Positions 52,731 through 61,603 of a stretch of DNA of 64,000 bases are shown here, one piece after another; position 1 is the stretch's first letter; each line of letters opens with the position of its first letter. The DNA is from CAZHCA01 sp964530825. Its GTDB lineage: Bacteria > Bacteroidota > Bacteroidia > Chitinophagales > Saprospiraceae. Position numbers and translations under genes: made by a program. The stretch lies in assembly GCA_964530825.1 (NCBI GenBank), contig CAZHCA010000008.1, positions 62,001 through 126,000 of the forward strand. The letters are read 5' to 3'. The notes beneath the pieces were generated by a model. The model was not told the origin of the DNA and did not search any database. It was given only the letters and a program-made list of their open reading frames with translations.

Positions 52731-55154
52731 ATGCATTTACCGAAAATCTTACTTTTGATGCTGTTCGTTGCCTACAGCACTACTTTCTTTGCCCAGGATG
52801 ATATGGCTTACAAAACCCCGCCCGAACCGATAAAGAGCTTGGTGGATGCCCCTCAGTCACCGGCCGTCACGACGAGTCCCGACGGCCAGCGCATGGTGCT
52901 GATCGAGCGTCCCGGCTATCCTTCTATCGAAGAGTTGGCACAGCCCGAACTGCGGCTGGCCGGTTTGCGGATGAACCCTCGAACGAACGGTCCTAGCCGA
53001 ACGACCTCTTACACAGGCGTGCAGGTGTTGGAAATCGCTACCGGCGAAAAATCGGCTGTCGAAGGATTACCGGAAAATCCACGCCTGGGCAACTTTGCCT
53101 GGTCACCTAAAGGTAAATATGTGGCCCTGACCAATACGACTCAGGAGGGGATTGAACTTTGGATTCTCGATATGGACAAAAAAGAAGTGCGCCGACTTAC
53201 CGACCGCATGCTGAACGACGCCCTTTCCGGGCGCCCCTTCGCCTGGATCGACGAGTTCACCCTAGCCGCTAAGTGCATTCCGGCCGACCGGGAGCCCAGA
53301 CCCGAAGAGCCGCTGGCACCTAAGGGGCCCATCGTGCAGGAGTCGAAGGGCCAAAAGACCACCCTGCGCACCTACCAGGACCTGTTGGCCAATAATTACG
53401 ACGAACTCTTGTTTGAGTACTACACGACTTCTGAGTTGCTCAAGATCGACGTACGGACGGGGAGCGCGCTTGATTTGAATAAAACGGGAATCATCCGTTC
53501 GGTCGCACCCTCGCCCAACAGCGAATACTTGCTGGTGAGTACTATTCGCCGACCGTTCTCCTACCTCGTACCCTACTACCGTTTCCCGACCACTTACGAT
53601 GTTATTGATGGCACGGGAAACCTGGTTAAACGCGTTGCCGATTTACCCCTGATCGAGCAATTACCCCAGGGCTTCGGCGCAGTGCCTGAGGGACCGCGCA
53701 GTATGGGTTGGCGCCCCGATCAGCCGGCCACGCTCTATTGGGTAGAAGCCCAGGACGGGGGTGACCCCAAGGTGGAGACCGATCTGCGGGACCGGTTATT
53801 TTACCTGGCAGCCCCTTTCGAAGCGGAGCCCACCGCCGGCATTCCATTCTCGCTTCGGTTCAGCGGTATCAACTGGGGGCAAGAGGGGCTTTCGGTAGCA
53901 TACGAGTTTTGGTGGCCCACCCGCCAGGTCAAAACGAGCTTCTTTCGGCCCGGCGAACCCAACTCAAAAACGACATTTGACGAGCGTTCCTACCAGGACC
54001 GATACAATGACCCCGGTAGTTTCGTTACGGAACAAAATGCATTTGGCCGGTCCGTGCTGTTAAAAGACGAAAACACACTTTACCTGACCGGTGCCGGCGC
54101 CTCTCCGGAGGGGGATCGGCCTTTCTTGAAGGCCTACGATTTGACAACCGGCGACGCTAAAGAGCTGTGGCGTTCTGAAGCGCCTTATTACGAGCGGGTG
54201 ATCGAGGTGCTCGATGCTAAAGAGGGAACCATGATCACCAACCGGCAGTCGACCGATGAGCCGCCCAATTACTATTTACGTAATTGGAAGACAGGCGAAT
54301 CGACGGCCCTGACCAGCTTTCCGCATCCTTACCCGGCCCTGCAGGAAGTAGAAAAAGAGGTTGTAAAATTTGAACGCGGCGACGGCTTGGAGCTGCAGGG
54401 GGATCTTTATTTACCGCCGGGCTACGATCCAGCGCGCGACGGCCGCTTGCCAGTTCTGATGTGGGCCTATCCGCGCGAGTACAAGAGTCGCGGCGATGCT
54501 GGGCAGGTGAGCGGGTCACCCTATCAATTTACCCGCTTGTACTGGGGTTCGCCTATCTACTGGGTCACGCGTGGCTACGCGGTATTCGATCGCGTATCCA
54601 TGCCCGTGATCGGTGAGGGAGACACCGAGCCCAACGATCGTTTTCGCGAGCAACTGGTAGCTAATGCCGAAGCAGCCATCAAAATCCTGGACGATCGTGG
54701 AGTAGCCGATCCAGAACGCGTTGGGGTCGGCGGGCATTCTTACGGCGCCTTTATGACGGCAAATTTGCTGGCGCATTCCGATCTGTTTGCTGCCGGCATC
54801 GCACGCAGCGGTGCTTACAACCGAACCTTGACGCCCTTTGGCTTCCAAGCCGAGGAACGCACCTACTGGGATGCTCCAGAGATTTACTATACCATGTCAC
54901 CCTTTATGCACGCCGACAAGATCAACGAGCCCCTGTTGATGATCCACGGCGAGGCTGACAACAACAGCGGCACCTTCCCAATTCAGAGTGAGCGCATGTA
55001 CGAGGCGATCAACGGGCTCGGGGGTAAAGCCCGATTAGTCATGCTGCCCCACGAGAGTCATGGTTATGCTGCACGCGAATCGATCCAGCACATGCTTTGG
55101 GAAATGGATCAGTGGTTAGAGCAATACGTCAAGCATAAAGCTGCCCAACCTTAG
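52731..55154 (+). CDS. Secreted S9-family (prolyl-oligopeptidase) peptidase
   Basis: 807 residues, signal peptide ending in TTFFAQ. The N-terminal two-thirds is a beta-propeller-like domain. The C-terminal alpha/beta hydrolase has nucleophile Ser670 in GGHSYGAF, Asp in HGEADNNSG and His in PHESHGY. This architecture matches S9-type peptidases, similar to glutamyl-endopeptidase-like Bacteroidota enzymes. It acts outside the cytoplasm on peptides. No TonB partner is adjacent. Confidence 0.93.
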   Translation: MHLPKILLLMLFVAYSTTFFAQDDMAYKTPPEPIKSLVDAPQSPAVTTSPDGQRMVLIERPGYPSIEELAQPELRLAGLRMNPRTNGPSRTTSYTGVQVLEIATGEKSAVEGLPENPRLGNFAWSPKGKYVALTNTTQEGIELWILDMDKKEVRRLTDRMLNDALSGRPFAWIDEFTLAAKCIPADREPRPEEPLAPKGPIVQESKGQKTTLRTYQDLLANNYDELLFEYYTTSELLKIDVRTGSALDLNKTGIIRSVAPSPNSEYLLVSTIRRPFSYLVPYYRFPTTYDVIDGTGNLVKRVADLPLIEQLPQGFGAVPEGPRSMGWRPDQPATLYWVEAQDGGDPKVETDLRDRLFYLAAPFEAEPTAGIPFSLRFSGINWGQEGLSVAYEFWWPTRQVKTSFFRPGEPNSKTTFDERSYQDRYNDPGSFVTEQNAFGRSVLLKDENTLYLTGAGASPEGDRPFLKAYDLTTGDAKELWRSEAPYYERVIEVLDAKEGTMITNRQSTDEPPNYYLRNWKTGESTALTSFPHPYPALQEVEKEVVKFERGDGLELQGDLYLPPGYDPARDGRLPVLMWAYPREYKSRGDAGQVSGSPYQFTRLYWGSPIYWVTRGYAVFDRVSMPVIGEGDTEPNDRFREQLVANAEAAIKILDDRGVADPERVGVGGHSYGAFMTANLLAHSDLFAAGIARSGAYNRTLTPFGFQAEERTYWDAPEIYYTMSPFMHADKINEPLLMIHGEADNNSGTFPIQSERMYEAINGLGGKARLVMLPHESHGYAARESIQHMLWEMDQWLEQYVKHKAAQP

Positions 55155-55172
55155 AAGGTTTGTTTTTACAGC

Positions 55173-55211
55173 GGCGCATTGGCGATTCGGTTGATCCGGC
55201 GCCAATGCGCC
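55173..55211. terminator. Inverted repeat after the S9 peptidase
   Basis: A perfect 12-bp inverted repeat GGCGCATTGGCG (55173-55184) with 55200-55211, 15-base loop, placed 19 bases after the peptidase stop. There is no T-tract, so it may act as an mRNA 3'-end stabilising hairpin rather than an intrinsic terminator. Confidence 0.6.
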
Positions 55212-55347
55212 CCTTCCATTACAGCCCGGGTTTTACCAGCAAATGAAAAAATCAACCTTCCGGCTGACGAAAATCAACGGTAGGGTTAGGGAGCAGCACT
55301 AACTTTTAGCCGATAATGCTCCCTATTATTCATTAAACCTAGCGACT

Positions 55348-55482
55348 ATGTTTCTCGTCAACTGGCTGGAATCGAATATCCTAATGATCTTCACGACAGT
55401 TGTTCTGGTGGGTATTCCCGTAGTTATTTTAGCTGTAGCTTTTTCCAAAAAATCAGACAACACGCCGGAAGGCGGCCAATAG
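55348..55482 (+). CDS. 44-residue membrane microprotein
   Basis: A short ORF with ATG at 55348 and TAG at 55480-55482. It encodes one strong transmembrane segment (ILMIFTTVVLVGIPVVILAVAF, about residues 11-32) with an N-terminal amphipathic start (MFLVNWLES) and a polar C-terminal tail. This is a plausible single-pass microprotein. No family recognised; it stands alone between the S9 peptidase and queD. Confidence 0.5.
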   Translation: MFLVNWLESNILMIFTTVVLVGIPVVILAVAFSKKSDNTPEGGQ

Positions 55483-55589
55483 GGCAAAAGATATTCTTTT
55501 CGGCGGAACGTAGGCGCTGATGCCGGCATCCTCTTTTTGTTGCGGATCTACGGCAAAAGCACTAAGTTTCTGCCGAAAGGAAATCGACC

Positions 55590-55952
55590 ATGGAAATATT
55601 TAAGGAATTTGTATTCGATGCGGCGCATTACTTACCCAATGTACCACCCGATCACAAGTGCGCGCGTATGCACGGTCACACTTACCGGGTGCGCATCTGC
55701 CTGTCCGGATCTTTAGATCCCCACCTGGGGTGGGTAGATGATTTTGCGACCATTAAAAAATACTGGAAACCTTTAGAGGATCGCCTGGATCACTATGTCA
55801 TCAATGACATTCCCGGATTGGAAAATCCCACTGCCGAACATATTGCCATTTGGATTTGGCGGCATTTGGCGCCTGATTTAACAAAACTGGCTCGGGTGGA
55901 AGTATATGAGACGCCGACCAGTGGCGTTGTATACCGTGGAGAGTATGAGTAA
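55590..55952 (+). CDS. queD: 6-carboxytetrahydropterin synthase QueD
   Basis: 120 residues of the PTPS fold. Zinc ligands are the His in FDAAHYL and HGH in RMHGHTY; the catalytic Cys sits in KCARMHGH (CxxxHGH). It makes 6-carboxytetrahydropterin for queuosine. PTPS-type alternatives with other products exist. No other queuosine genes and no obvious preQ1 element nearby. Confidence 0.9.
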   Translation: MEIFKEFVFDAAHYLPNVPPDHKCARMHGHTYRVRICLSGSLDPHLGWVDDFATIKKYWKPLEDRLDHYVINDIPGLENPTAEHIAIWIWRHLAPDLTKLARVEVYETPTSGVVYRGEYE

Positions 55953-56083
55953 TGTCATAGGGAGAGTCGTCAGCAGCACAACCTCTGCTTTGCAGGTTGA
56001 CTTACTTGCGAAAGGTAAACAAGCACCACGTATTTTTCGTTGTAGATGGCAATTTTCTGCATAGGTATGATTATAATAAAATA

Positions 56084-56156
56084 GATCAGGTTTTTCAGGG
56101 ATGACGGTAATTCCTTTTCATCTCTCTGGTAGGCTCAAAGGTCTTAGCACCTGATC
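56084..56156. repeat. Interrupted 8-bp inverted repeat in S1P-lyase-like leader
   Basis: GATCAGGT at 56084-56091 is matched by ACCTGATC at 56149-56156, 57 bases apart, in the 264-base gap upstream of the S1P-lyase-like gene. TACCTTTA at about 56198 resembles a -7 element. Chance occurrence is possible. Confidence 0.3.
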
Positions 56157-56216
56157 CAGTAGCATAGAAACGCGAGGCATTAGCCACCCTACATTTTTAC
56201 CTTTACAATCGGCGAT

Positions 56217-57728
56217 ATGATTACGGAAATCACGAAACAATCGATCAAGGCGCTACCCGCAGAGGGGCTCCCACACGACGCCGTGCTGGAAGAATTAGCC
56301 ACGCTGAAGGCGGACGATTTGCGGTGGCAGGACGGGCGCACCTGGAGTATGGTTTATCACGTAGACGAGGCCCACCTCGAGCTGGTGAAGCGGGCCTACA
56401 ACCAATACCTTTCGGAAAATTATCTCAATCCCTTTGCTTTCCAAAGCTTGCAAAACATGGAAAAAGCGGTGATTGCCATGACAGCAAATATGCTGAATGG
56501 GGGAGAGCAGGCAACGGGCACCATGACTTCGGGCGGTACGGAAAGCATCTTTATGGCTGTTTACGCCTATCGCGAACGCGCCAGGCAGCGGTCCGCCCGA
56601 ATCAAGGCTCCGGAAATGGTCATACCGGCTTCAATACATCCGGCTTTTGAAAAGGCCGCACACCTTTTGGGAATTAAAGTGCGCAAGGCTCCTGTAGATG
56701 GGCAGCTGTGCGCTAACCCGGTAGCTATCGAGCAACTAATCAATAAGAATACTATCCTGCTTGCGGCTTCGGCCCCGTCCTATCCGCATGGCGTCCTGGA
56801 TCCAATCGAGCACATCGGAGCTTTGGCGCAGAAGTACCGCCTTCCGTTGCACGTCGATAGCTGCATCGGCGGCTTCATGCTACCCTGGGTAGAGCGCCTG
56901 CGTCCCGGAATTCCTCCCTGGGACTTTCGCGTGCCCGGCGTAACCTCCATCTCTGCCGATGTACACAAATTCGGATATGCCGCCAAAGGGGCTTCGGTGC
57001 TGCTTTACCGAAGTATAGCGTATTTGAAACATCAATTTTACGTAGCGACCGAATGGTCGGGTGGAATCTACGTTTCCCCGACTTTCCTGGGTACCCGGCC
57101 GGGGGGCGCTATTGCAGCTGCCTACGCCTCCATGAAGGCTTTGGGAGAAAACGGATACATGAGAATCGCGAAACGGGTGCTGGATGGTGCCGATCAGCTC
57201 ATAGCCGGTCTGCGGGAAATACCGGAAATCCAGGTACTGGGCGATCCTTGCATGAATATCATAGCCTTTACCACGCGCAACAATCAACCCGACATTTACG
57301 TCATTGCCGATCAGCTGCAAACCAAGGGGTGGAGTGTTGACCGCCAGCAAAGTCCCAACTGTATTCACCTGACGGTGCAGACACTCAATTTAGCTGCAAT
57401 AGGGAACTACCTCAACGATCTACGAAAAGCCATTAGTTTCGCCAAAACCCATCCGAAAGCTGTTGCCCAGGGCAACGCTGCTTTATACGGCCTGATGGCT
57501 CGTATCCCTTTTCGCGGGATGGTAGAAAAAAACGTGCGCAAAGTATTCGAAGAATTGTACAGCCCCGAAAGTGGCTCCAAGCAGCAAACCGGCGGACAAC
57601 TGGAAGAAGAGGAGGCGCTTGCCGACGACTTTTCGGGACCCGGCTGGATGGGAAAAGCCAACTACGTACTGAGCCGCATTCATCAAATTCTCAACCGTTG
57701 GAAGCGAAAAACGCAAAAGAACGTCTGA
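56217..57728 (+). CDS. PLP-dependent sphingosine-1-phosphate-lyase-like enzyme
   Basis: 503 residues of the group II PLP decarboxylase family, closest in feel to sphingosine-1-phosphate lyase: GTMTSGGTESIFMAVYAYRER, LHVDSCIGGFMLPW and the PLP-Lys in SADVHKFGYAAKGAS. It has no N-terminal membrane segment, as in bacterial S1P lyases. Bacteroidota make sphingolipids, so a role in their degradation is plausible. Other decarboxylase substrates cannot be excluded. Confidence 0.85.
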   Translation: MITEITKQSIKALPAEGLPHDAVLEELATLKADDLRWQDGRTWSMVYHVDEAHLELVKRAYNQYLSENYLNPFAFQSLQNMEKAVIAMTANMLNGGEQATGTMTSGGTESIFMAVYAYRERARQRSARIKAPEMVIPASIHPAFEKAAHLLGIKVRKAPVDGQLCANPVAIEQLINKNTILLAASAPSYPHGVLDPIEHIGALAQKYRLPLHVDSCIGGFMLPWVERLRPGIPPWDFRVPGVTSISADVHKFGYAAKGASVLLYRSIAYLKHQFYVATEWSGGIYVSPTFLGTRPGGAIAAAYASMKALGENGYMRIAKRVLDGADQLIAGLREIPEIQVLGDPCMNIIAFTTRNNQPDIYVIADQLQTKGWSVDRQQSPNCIHLTVQTLNLAAIGNYLNDLRKAISFAKTHPKAVAQGNAALYGLMARIPFRGMVEKNVRKVFEELYSPESGSKQQTGGQLEEEEALADDFSGPGWMGKANYVLSRIHQILNRWKRKTQKNV

Positions 57729-57841
57729 GGTCCCGGGCAATCTTTTCCTGTCCGGCCTCGATTAAGATTAATCCCGCTCGGCTAAAAGCCGGTTGGAATT
57801 CGCGAAAAAAGTAAATCGGCGGCTTTGGTATTAAGCAGGAT

Positions 57842-57862
57842 ATAAATAACTTCCCTATTTAT
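57842..57862. promoter_or_regulatory. Candidate operator of the CHAT operon
   Basis: ATAAATA (57842-57848) and TATTTAT (57856-57862), a perfect 7-bp inverted repeat with 7-base spacer, 67 bases before the CHAT start codon. It could be a regulator site or part of the promoter. No clear TAnnTTTG was found. Confidence 0.3.
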
Positions 57863-57928
57863 GCGTTGAATATCTATTGATCAAACATCGCACCCCGTCC
57901 ACTTCATTAAACGGATGACTGCTTGGCT

Positions 57929-59650
57929 ATGAATACGCCGGTTATTTTTCTTGCATTTGCCAATGACCCCGACCAACATTTGCCCCTGCTGGAGCAAGAA
58001 CGCAAAGACATCTCTTCCTTGCTCATACCCCTGGCGAGTCAGCAGCACTTCCAGTTTTTTTCAGAGCCGTCGGCTTCTACCGAAGACCTGAGTCAGTATA
58101 TTACGGAGTTCAAAGATCGGGTTGCGATTTTCCACTACGGCGGACACAGTGACAGCACCCGCATTTTCCTTGCCAACCATGAAGCGCATGCTGATGGGGT
58201 TGCCCAGCTCCTAGGTCAGCAGGACAACCTCAAGCTGGTTTTTCTCAACGGTTGCTCTAACCGTGCCCAGGTCGACCTGCTCTTTCAATTGAATATACCG
58301 GCCGTTATCGCCACTGCAGTCAATATTGCCGACCGGAGCGCCGTCGTCTTTGCTAAAAACTTCTACCGGGCGCTATCTACCCAGCACACGATATCGGAAG
58401 CGTTTAAGATCGCTGCCGCCAACCATCTGATGGAGAGCGGTCAGGCTGTAGGTATCTACCGCGGGGTACAGTTGCCCGGCGGTGAGGGCGAGCAGCTACC
58501 CTGGGGGTTATACGTGCGCGAGGGTGTAGACGAAATAATGGATTGGAAGCTGCCGCAGGAAAGTGCGAACTCCGTTATCATCCGGGGGGCTGGCATGCGG
58601 TACCAACCTGGCGAAACCATCAATGAGAAGTTGATCGTCCGGATAGCCAATGCAATTGCCCCCTTCAGCGTTTTAATTAAGGCGATGATGGAAGAGGCTC
58701 GCAGACGCGACCGGGAGCCGAGTATGCGCGACCTGAGAGCAGCTGTGATCGATGCTTTCCCTACGCCCATAGGTACCCACTTGCGTAAGCTGGTCATTTC
58801 CGAAACCATCAGTACCGAACGCCTCCAGCGCATCGTGAATGTATATACTGTAGCGTCGGAATTACTGGCTTACACCATGCTGGCCCAACTCTGGGATGCC
58901 AAAGTGGAAAATGAGCGCGTACAAATCCCGCAGGAACAGCACGATGTCCTGGTTAATTTTATCACCCAGGATCCCGGCGCCCAGCAAGAGCGTAACTACG
59001 TAGCGATTATCCGCGCGGTAATGGACGTCTTTCAGGTCAACAACATCGAGCCCTTCGTCGAGGAGTTCGAGGAACTGCAGGCTGAGTTTTACCGGGACAG
59101 TAAATTTCAGGCGGCTTACCGCTTTTTGGAGGAAATGAAAAAGGAGCTGCGGAGTACGATCGCCGCCGACGAAATCGAAAGTTTCTGCGTACAGGCAGAA
59201 GACCAACTGGCCACCTTTATCGAGTATACGGGCTTCGCCGCCAAGTACACACTGGCGACCATCAAAACCATCGAATTGTTAAAGGAGCGGCATAGCACAC
59301 CCCGCTACCGGCATAATTTAGTGGTCCTGAACCGGCTTACGGCTTCCATTGGTATCCTCGATGATACTTTAGTAGCCGATGAATTTACCGATAACAATGC
59401 AGTCGTCTTGCTGAAAGATGAAACCACTGTTCACCCCTATCTCAACCTGACGCCCTTTGTGATCGACGAGAACGCATTGGCCGGGCAGAACAACTCTAAA
59501 ATTTTCTTCTTCCGCTATCTGAATGATCGCCGCTACCACTACGTCTTCGCTGACAATTTGCGCGACCCCCTGCAGGCTACCAGAGAGCTGGATGAGTTTT
59601 TAACGACCATGTTCAATAGTTTCCGGCGGCAGGTGGCCGGGCGGGAATAA
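57929..59650 (+). CDS. CHAT-domain protease (effector of STAND module)
   Basis: 573 residues. Residues 1-190 are a CHAT (caspase HetF-associated) protease: first strand PVIFLAFAND, catalytic His73 in FHYGGH, and Cys109 in FLNGCSN. The rest is mostly helical and unassigned, with AFPTPIGTHLRKLV and a C-terminal part starting near EFTDNNAVVLLKDE. The ATG at 57929 is used; a 5-codon ORF at 57915 ends with a TGA overlapping it. Two genes for a STAND NTPase and a propeller follow. In other bacteria CHAT proteases are effectors triggered by STAND sensors. Cytoplasmic. Confidence 0.85.
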   Translation: MNTPVIFLAFANDPDQHLPLLEQERKDISSLLIPLASQQHFQFFSEPSASTEDLSQYITEFKDRVAIFHYGGHSDSTRIFLANHEAHADGVAQLLGQQDNLKLVFLNGCSNRAQVDLLFQLNIPAVIATAVNIADRSAVVFAKNFYRALSTQHTISEAFKIAAANHLMESGQAVGIYRGVQLPGGEGEQLPWGLYVREGVDEIMDWKLPQESANSVIIRGAGMRYQPGETINEKLIVRIANAIAPFSVLIKAMMEEARRRDREPSMRDLRAAVIDAFPTPIGTHLRKLVISETISTERLQRIVNVYTVASELLAYTMLAQLWDAKVENERVQIPQEQHDVLVNFITQDPGAQQERNYVAIIRAVMDVFQVNNIEPFVEEFEELQAEFYRDSKFQAAYRFLEEMKKELRSTIAADEIESFCVQAEDQLATFIEYTGFAAKYTLATIKTIELLKERHSTPRYRHNLVVLNRLTASIGILDDTLVADEFTDNNAVVLLKDETTVHPYLNLTPFVIDENALAGQNNSKIFFFRYLNDRRYHYVFADNLRDPLQATRELDEFLTTMFNSFRRQVAGRE

Positions 59651-59719
59651 ATCAGAGGGTATAAATTTTCCGCATGGCCGAGGGAAAAAAAGTAAAGAAA
59701 AACCTCCTATTTTTAGGAT

Positions 59720-61585
59720 ATGAACCGCTCGCCTTTTAAGTTTTTGGATGCCTACCAGCGGGAAGATCGGGATATCTTCTTCGGTCGCGATGAGGAGATC
59801 GATTCGCTCTACCGCATGAGTTTCCAGAGCAAGCTGCTGCTGGTGTACGGTATGTCCGGTACGGGTAAAACCAGCCTCATACAGTGTGGCCTGGCCAATT
59901 GCTTTGACACTTCCGACTGGTTCGAGATATTTATCCGGCGCAAAGGCGATATCAATGCTTCCCTGGTTCGGGAGCTCAAAGCCAGGGACCATAACGAGGC
60001 CTTCGAGGAGGACTTTGAGGTGCTCGACATGATCAAATCCCTTTATCTGGATTACCTGCGTCCGATTTACCTCATCTTCGACCAATTCGAAGAAGTTTTC
60101 ATATTGGGTTCAGAGGAAGAAAAAAAGAAATTTGTCGATACCGTAGGGGAACTGGTCCAGAGCGATTTGCCCTGCAAAATCCTTATTGTCGTGCGGGAAG
60201 AATACCTTGGACCGCTTACCGATTTTGAAAAATACCTGCCCAAGCTATTCGAAAAACGGCTGCGGGTAGAGCCTATGGACCGGACCAATGCCAAGAAAGT
60301 CATCCTGGGTACGGCATCCAGCAATAAATTTAACATTCAGTTGGCCGACGAGGGGGTAGCTGACATGGTGATCGACCAGGTTACCGAAGGCTTTGGTCGG
60401 GTGCAGCTACCCTACCTGCAAGTTTTTCTTGATAAAATGTACCGCAAGGCATCACAGGAGCGCAATAACGGCGTGGTGTTCGACCGGCAGTTGGTGCGGG
60501 AGGTAGGGCGTATTGATGATGTACTGAACAATTTCTTGGATGAGCAAATCGAACGGTTCGTCGAGCAGGTGGATACCGAAGAAAATGCGCTTAAATTCCT
60601 CAAGCAATTCGTATCGGAAAAAGCGACCAAAATAACCGTAGCCCGGCATGAAATAATAGAGCGGTTACCCGAACTGGGGGAGACGCGCATCAATCAATTT
60701 ATCGATTTTTTTGTTAACCGTCGCATCCTGCGGCCGCTCGACAATGACCAGTACGAGTTGGCTCACGATAGCCTGGCGGGCAAGATCTTCCGCACGCCCA
60801 CCATCGGTGTCTCTATGCCCAACGAGCTGCCGGAAGCGGATTTACCCAATAAACCCTACGTTCGTTTTGAACCCTATACGGAAGAAATGGCGCGTCTGTT
60901 TTTCGGTCGTAGCGAAGAAGCCAAAGAGCTGTTCCAAAAGGTGGTCAACGAAACCCAGATTCGCACTACGCTCGTCTTTGGTCCGCTAGGGGTTGGTAAG
61001 ACCTCGTTGATTCGGGCTGGATTCATCCCCAGGGTACAACAATTGTTCCCGGTGCAGTGTGTTCGGATGAGTAAGGAGTGGTTAGCACGCCCCGAAGTGC
61101 AGGAACTTCTGGGGGCAGCGCCCGAGCCCGGCCAGGCTCCCAAATTTTCCCGTCAGGTGTTTACCGAGATAAACGAAGCTTTCCACCGGGATGAGCGGCG
61201 CATTCTCATCCTCGACCAGTTCGAAGAGCTCTTTATCTGGGAAGACAATCCGGCCCGGGAGCGCAACTTTTTTTACCACCTCGGAGAAATGCTGCGCTCG
61301 CCCCTCAACTGCGACCTGATCATTGTGGTCCGCGATGAGTTTTTCTCCCAGTTACAAGAGCTGGAAGCGGTCATTCCCGGTATTTTGAATGAACAGATGC
61401 GGGTTAAACACATCGACCGGGAGGCGGCTACCGAAATCATTCTGCAAACCGCCCACCATGCCGGTTTAGAGATCGACGATCACCGGGTAATTGACCGGAT
61501 CATTGAAAGCGTGAGCGACGAAGAGGGCCACATCAACCTGACCTACCTGCAACTCTACATGGACCGTTTGTACGAGCAGATATAA
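59720..61585 (+). CDS. STAND-type NTPase with two P-loop modules (5' part of a split gene)
   Basis: 621 residues. Module 1: FFGRDEEIDSL, Walker A GMSGTGKT (44-51), Walker B YLIFDQFEE (about 117-125), VVREE sensor, then a winged-helix region ending YELAHDSLAGKIFRT. Module 2: LFFGRSEEAKELF, Walker A GPLGVGKT (421-428), Walker B ILILDQFEELF, VVRDE. It stops at TAA 61583-61585 just after YLQLYMDRLYEQ, the point where module 1 continues into its winged helix. The next gene resumes in the same frame and supplies that domain. Spacing to the CHAT gene is 69 bases. Sensor/switch of a conflict or stress module, by family. Confidence 0.88.
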   Translation: MNRSPFKFLDAYQREDRDIFFGRDEEIDSLYRMSFQSKLLLVYGMSGTGKTSLIQCGLANCFDTSDWFEIFIRRKGDINASLVRELKARDHNEAFEEDFEVLDMIKSLYLDYLRPIYLIFDQFEEVFILGSEEEKKKFVDTVGELVQSDLPCKILIVVREEYLGPLTDFEKYLPKLFEKRLRVEPMDRTNAKKVILGTASSNKFNIQLADEGVADMVIDQVTEGFGRVQLPYLQVFLDKMYRKASQERNNGVVFDRQLVREVGRIDDVLNNFLDEQIERFVEQVDTEENALKFLKQFVSEKATKITVARHEIIERLPELGETRINQFIDFFVNRRILRPLDNDQYELAHDSLAGKIFRTPTIGVSMPNELPEADLPNKPYVRFEPYTEEMARLFFGRSEEAKELFQKVVNETQIRTTLVFGPLGVGKTSLIRAGFIPRVQQLFPVQCVRMSKEWLARPEVQELLGAAPEPGQAPKFSRQVFTEINEAFHRDERRILILDQFEELFIWEDNPARERNFFYHLGEMLRSPLNCDLIIVVRDEFFSQLQELEAVIPGILNEQMRVKHIDREAATEIILQTAHHAGLEIDDHRVIDRIIESVSDEEGHINLTYLQLYMDRLYEQI

Positions 61586-61603
61586 ACGAAAGCGTCAATA
61601 AAC

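Noticed and set aside
55970..56010. Small hairpin after queD (CAACC...GGTTG)
   Set aside because: A bulged stem with no T-tract; too weak to call as a terminator.
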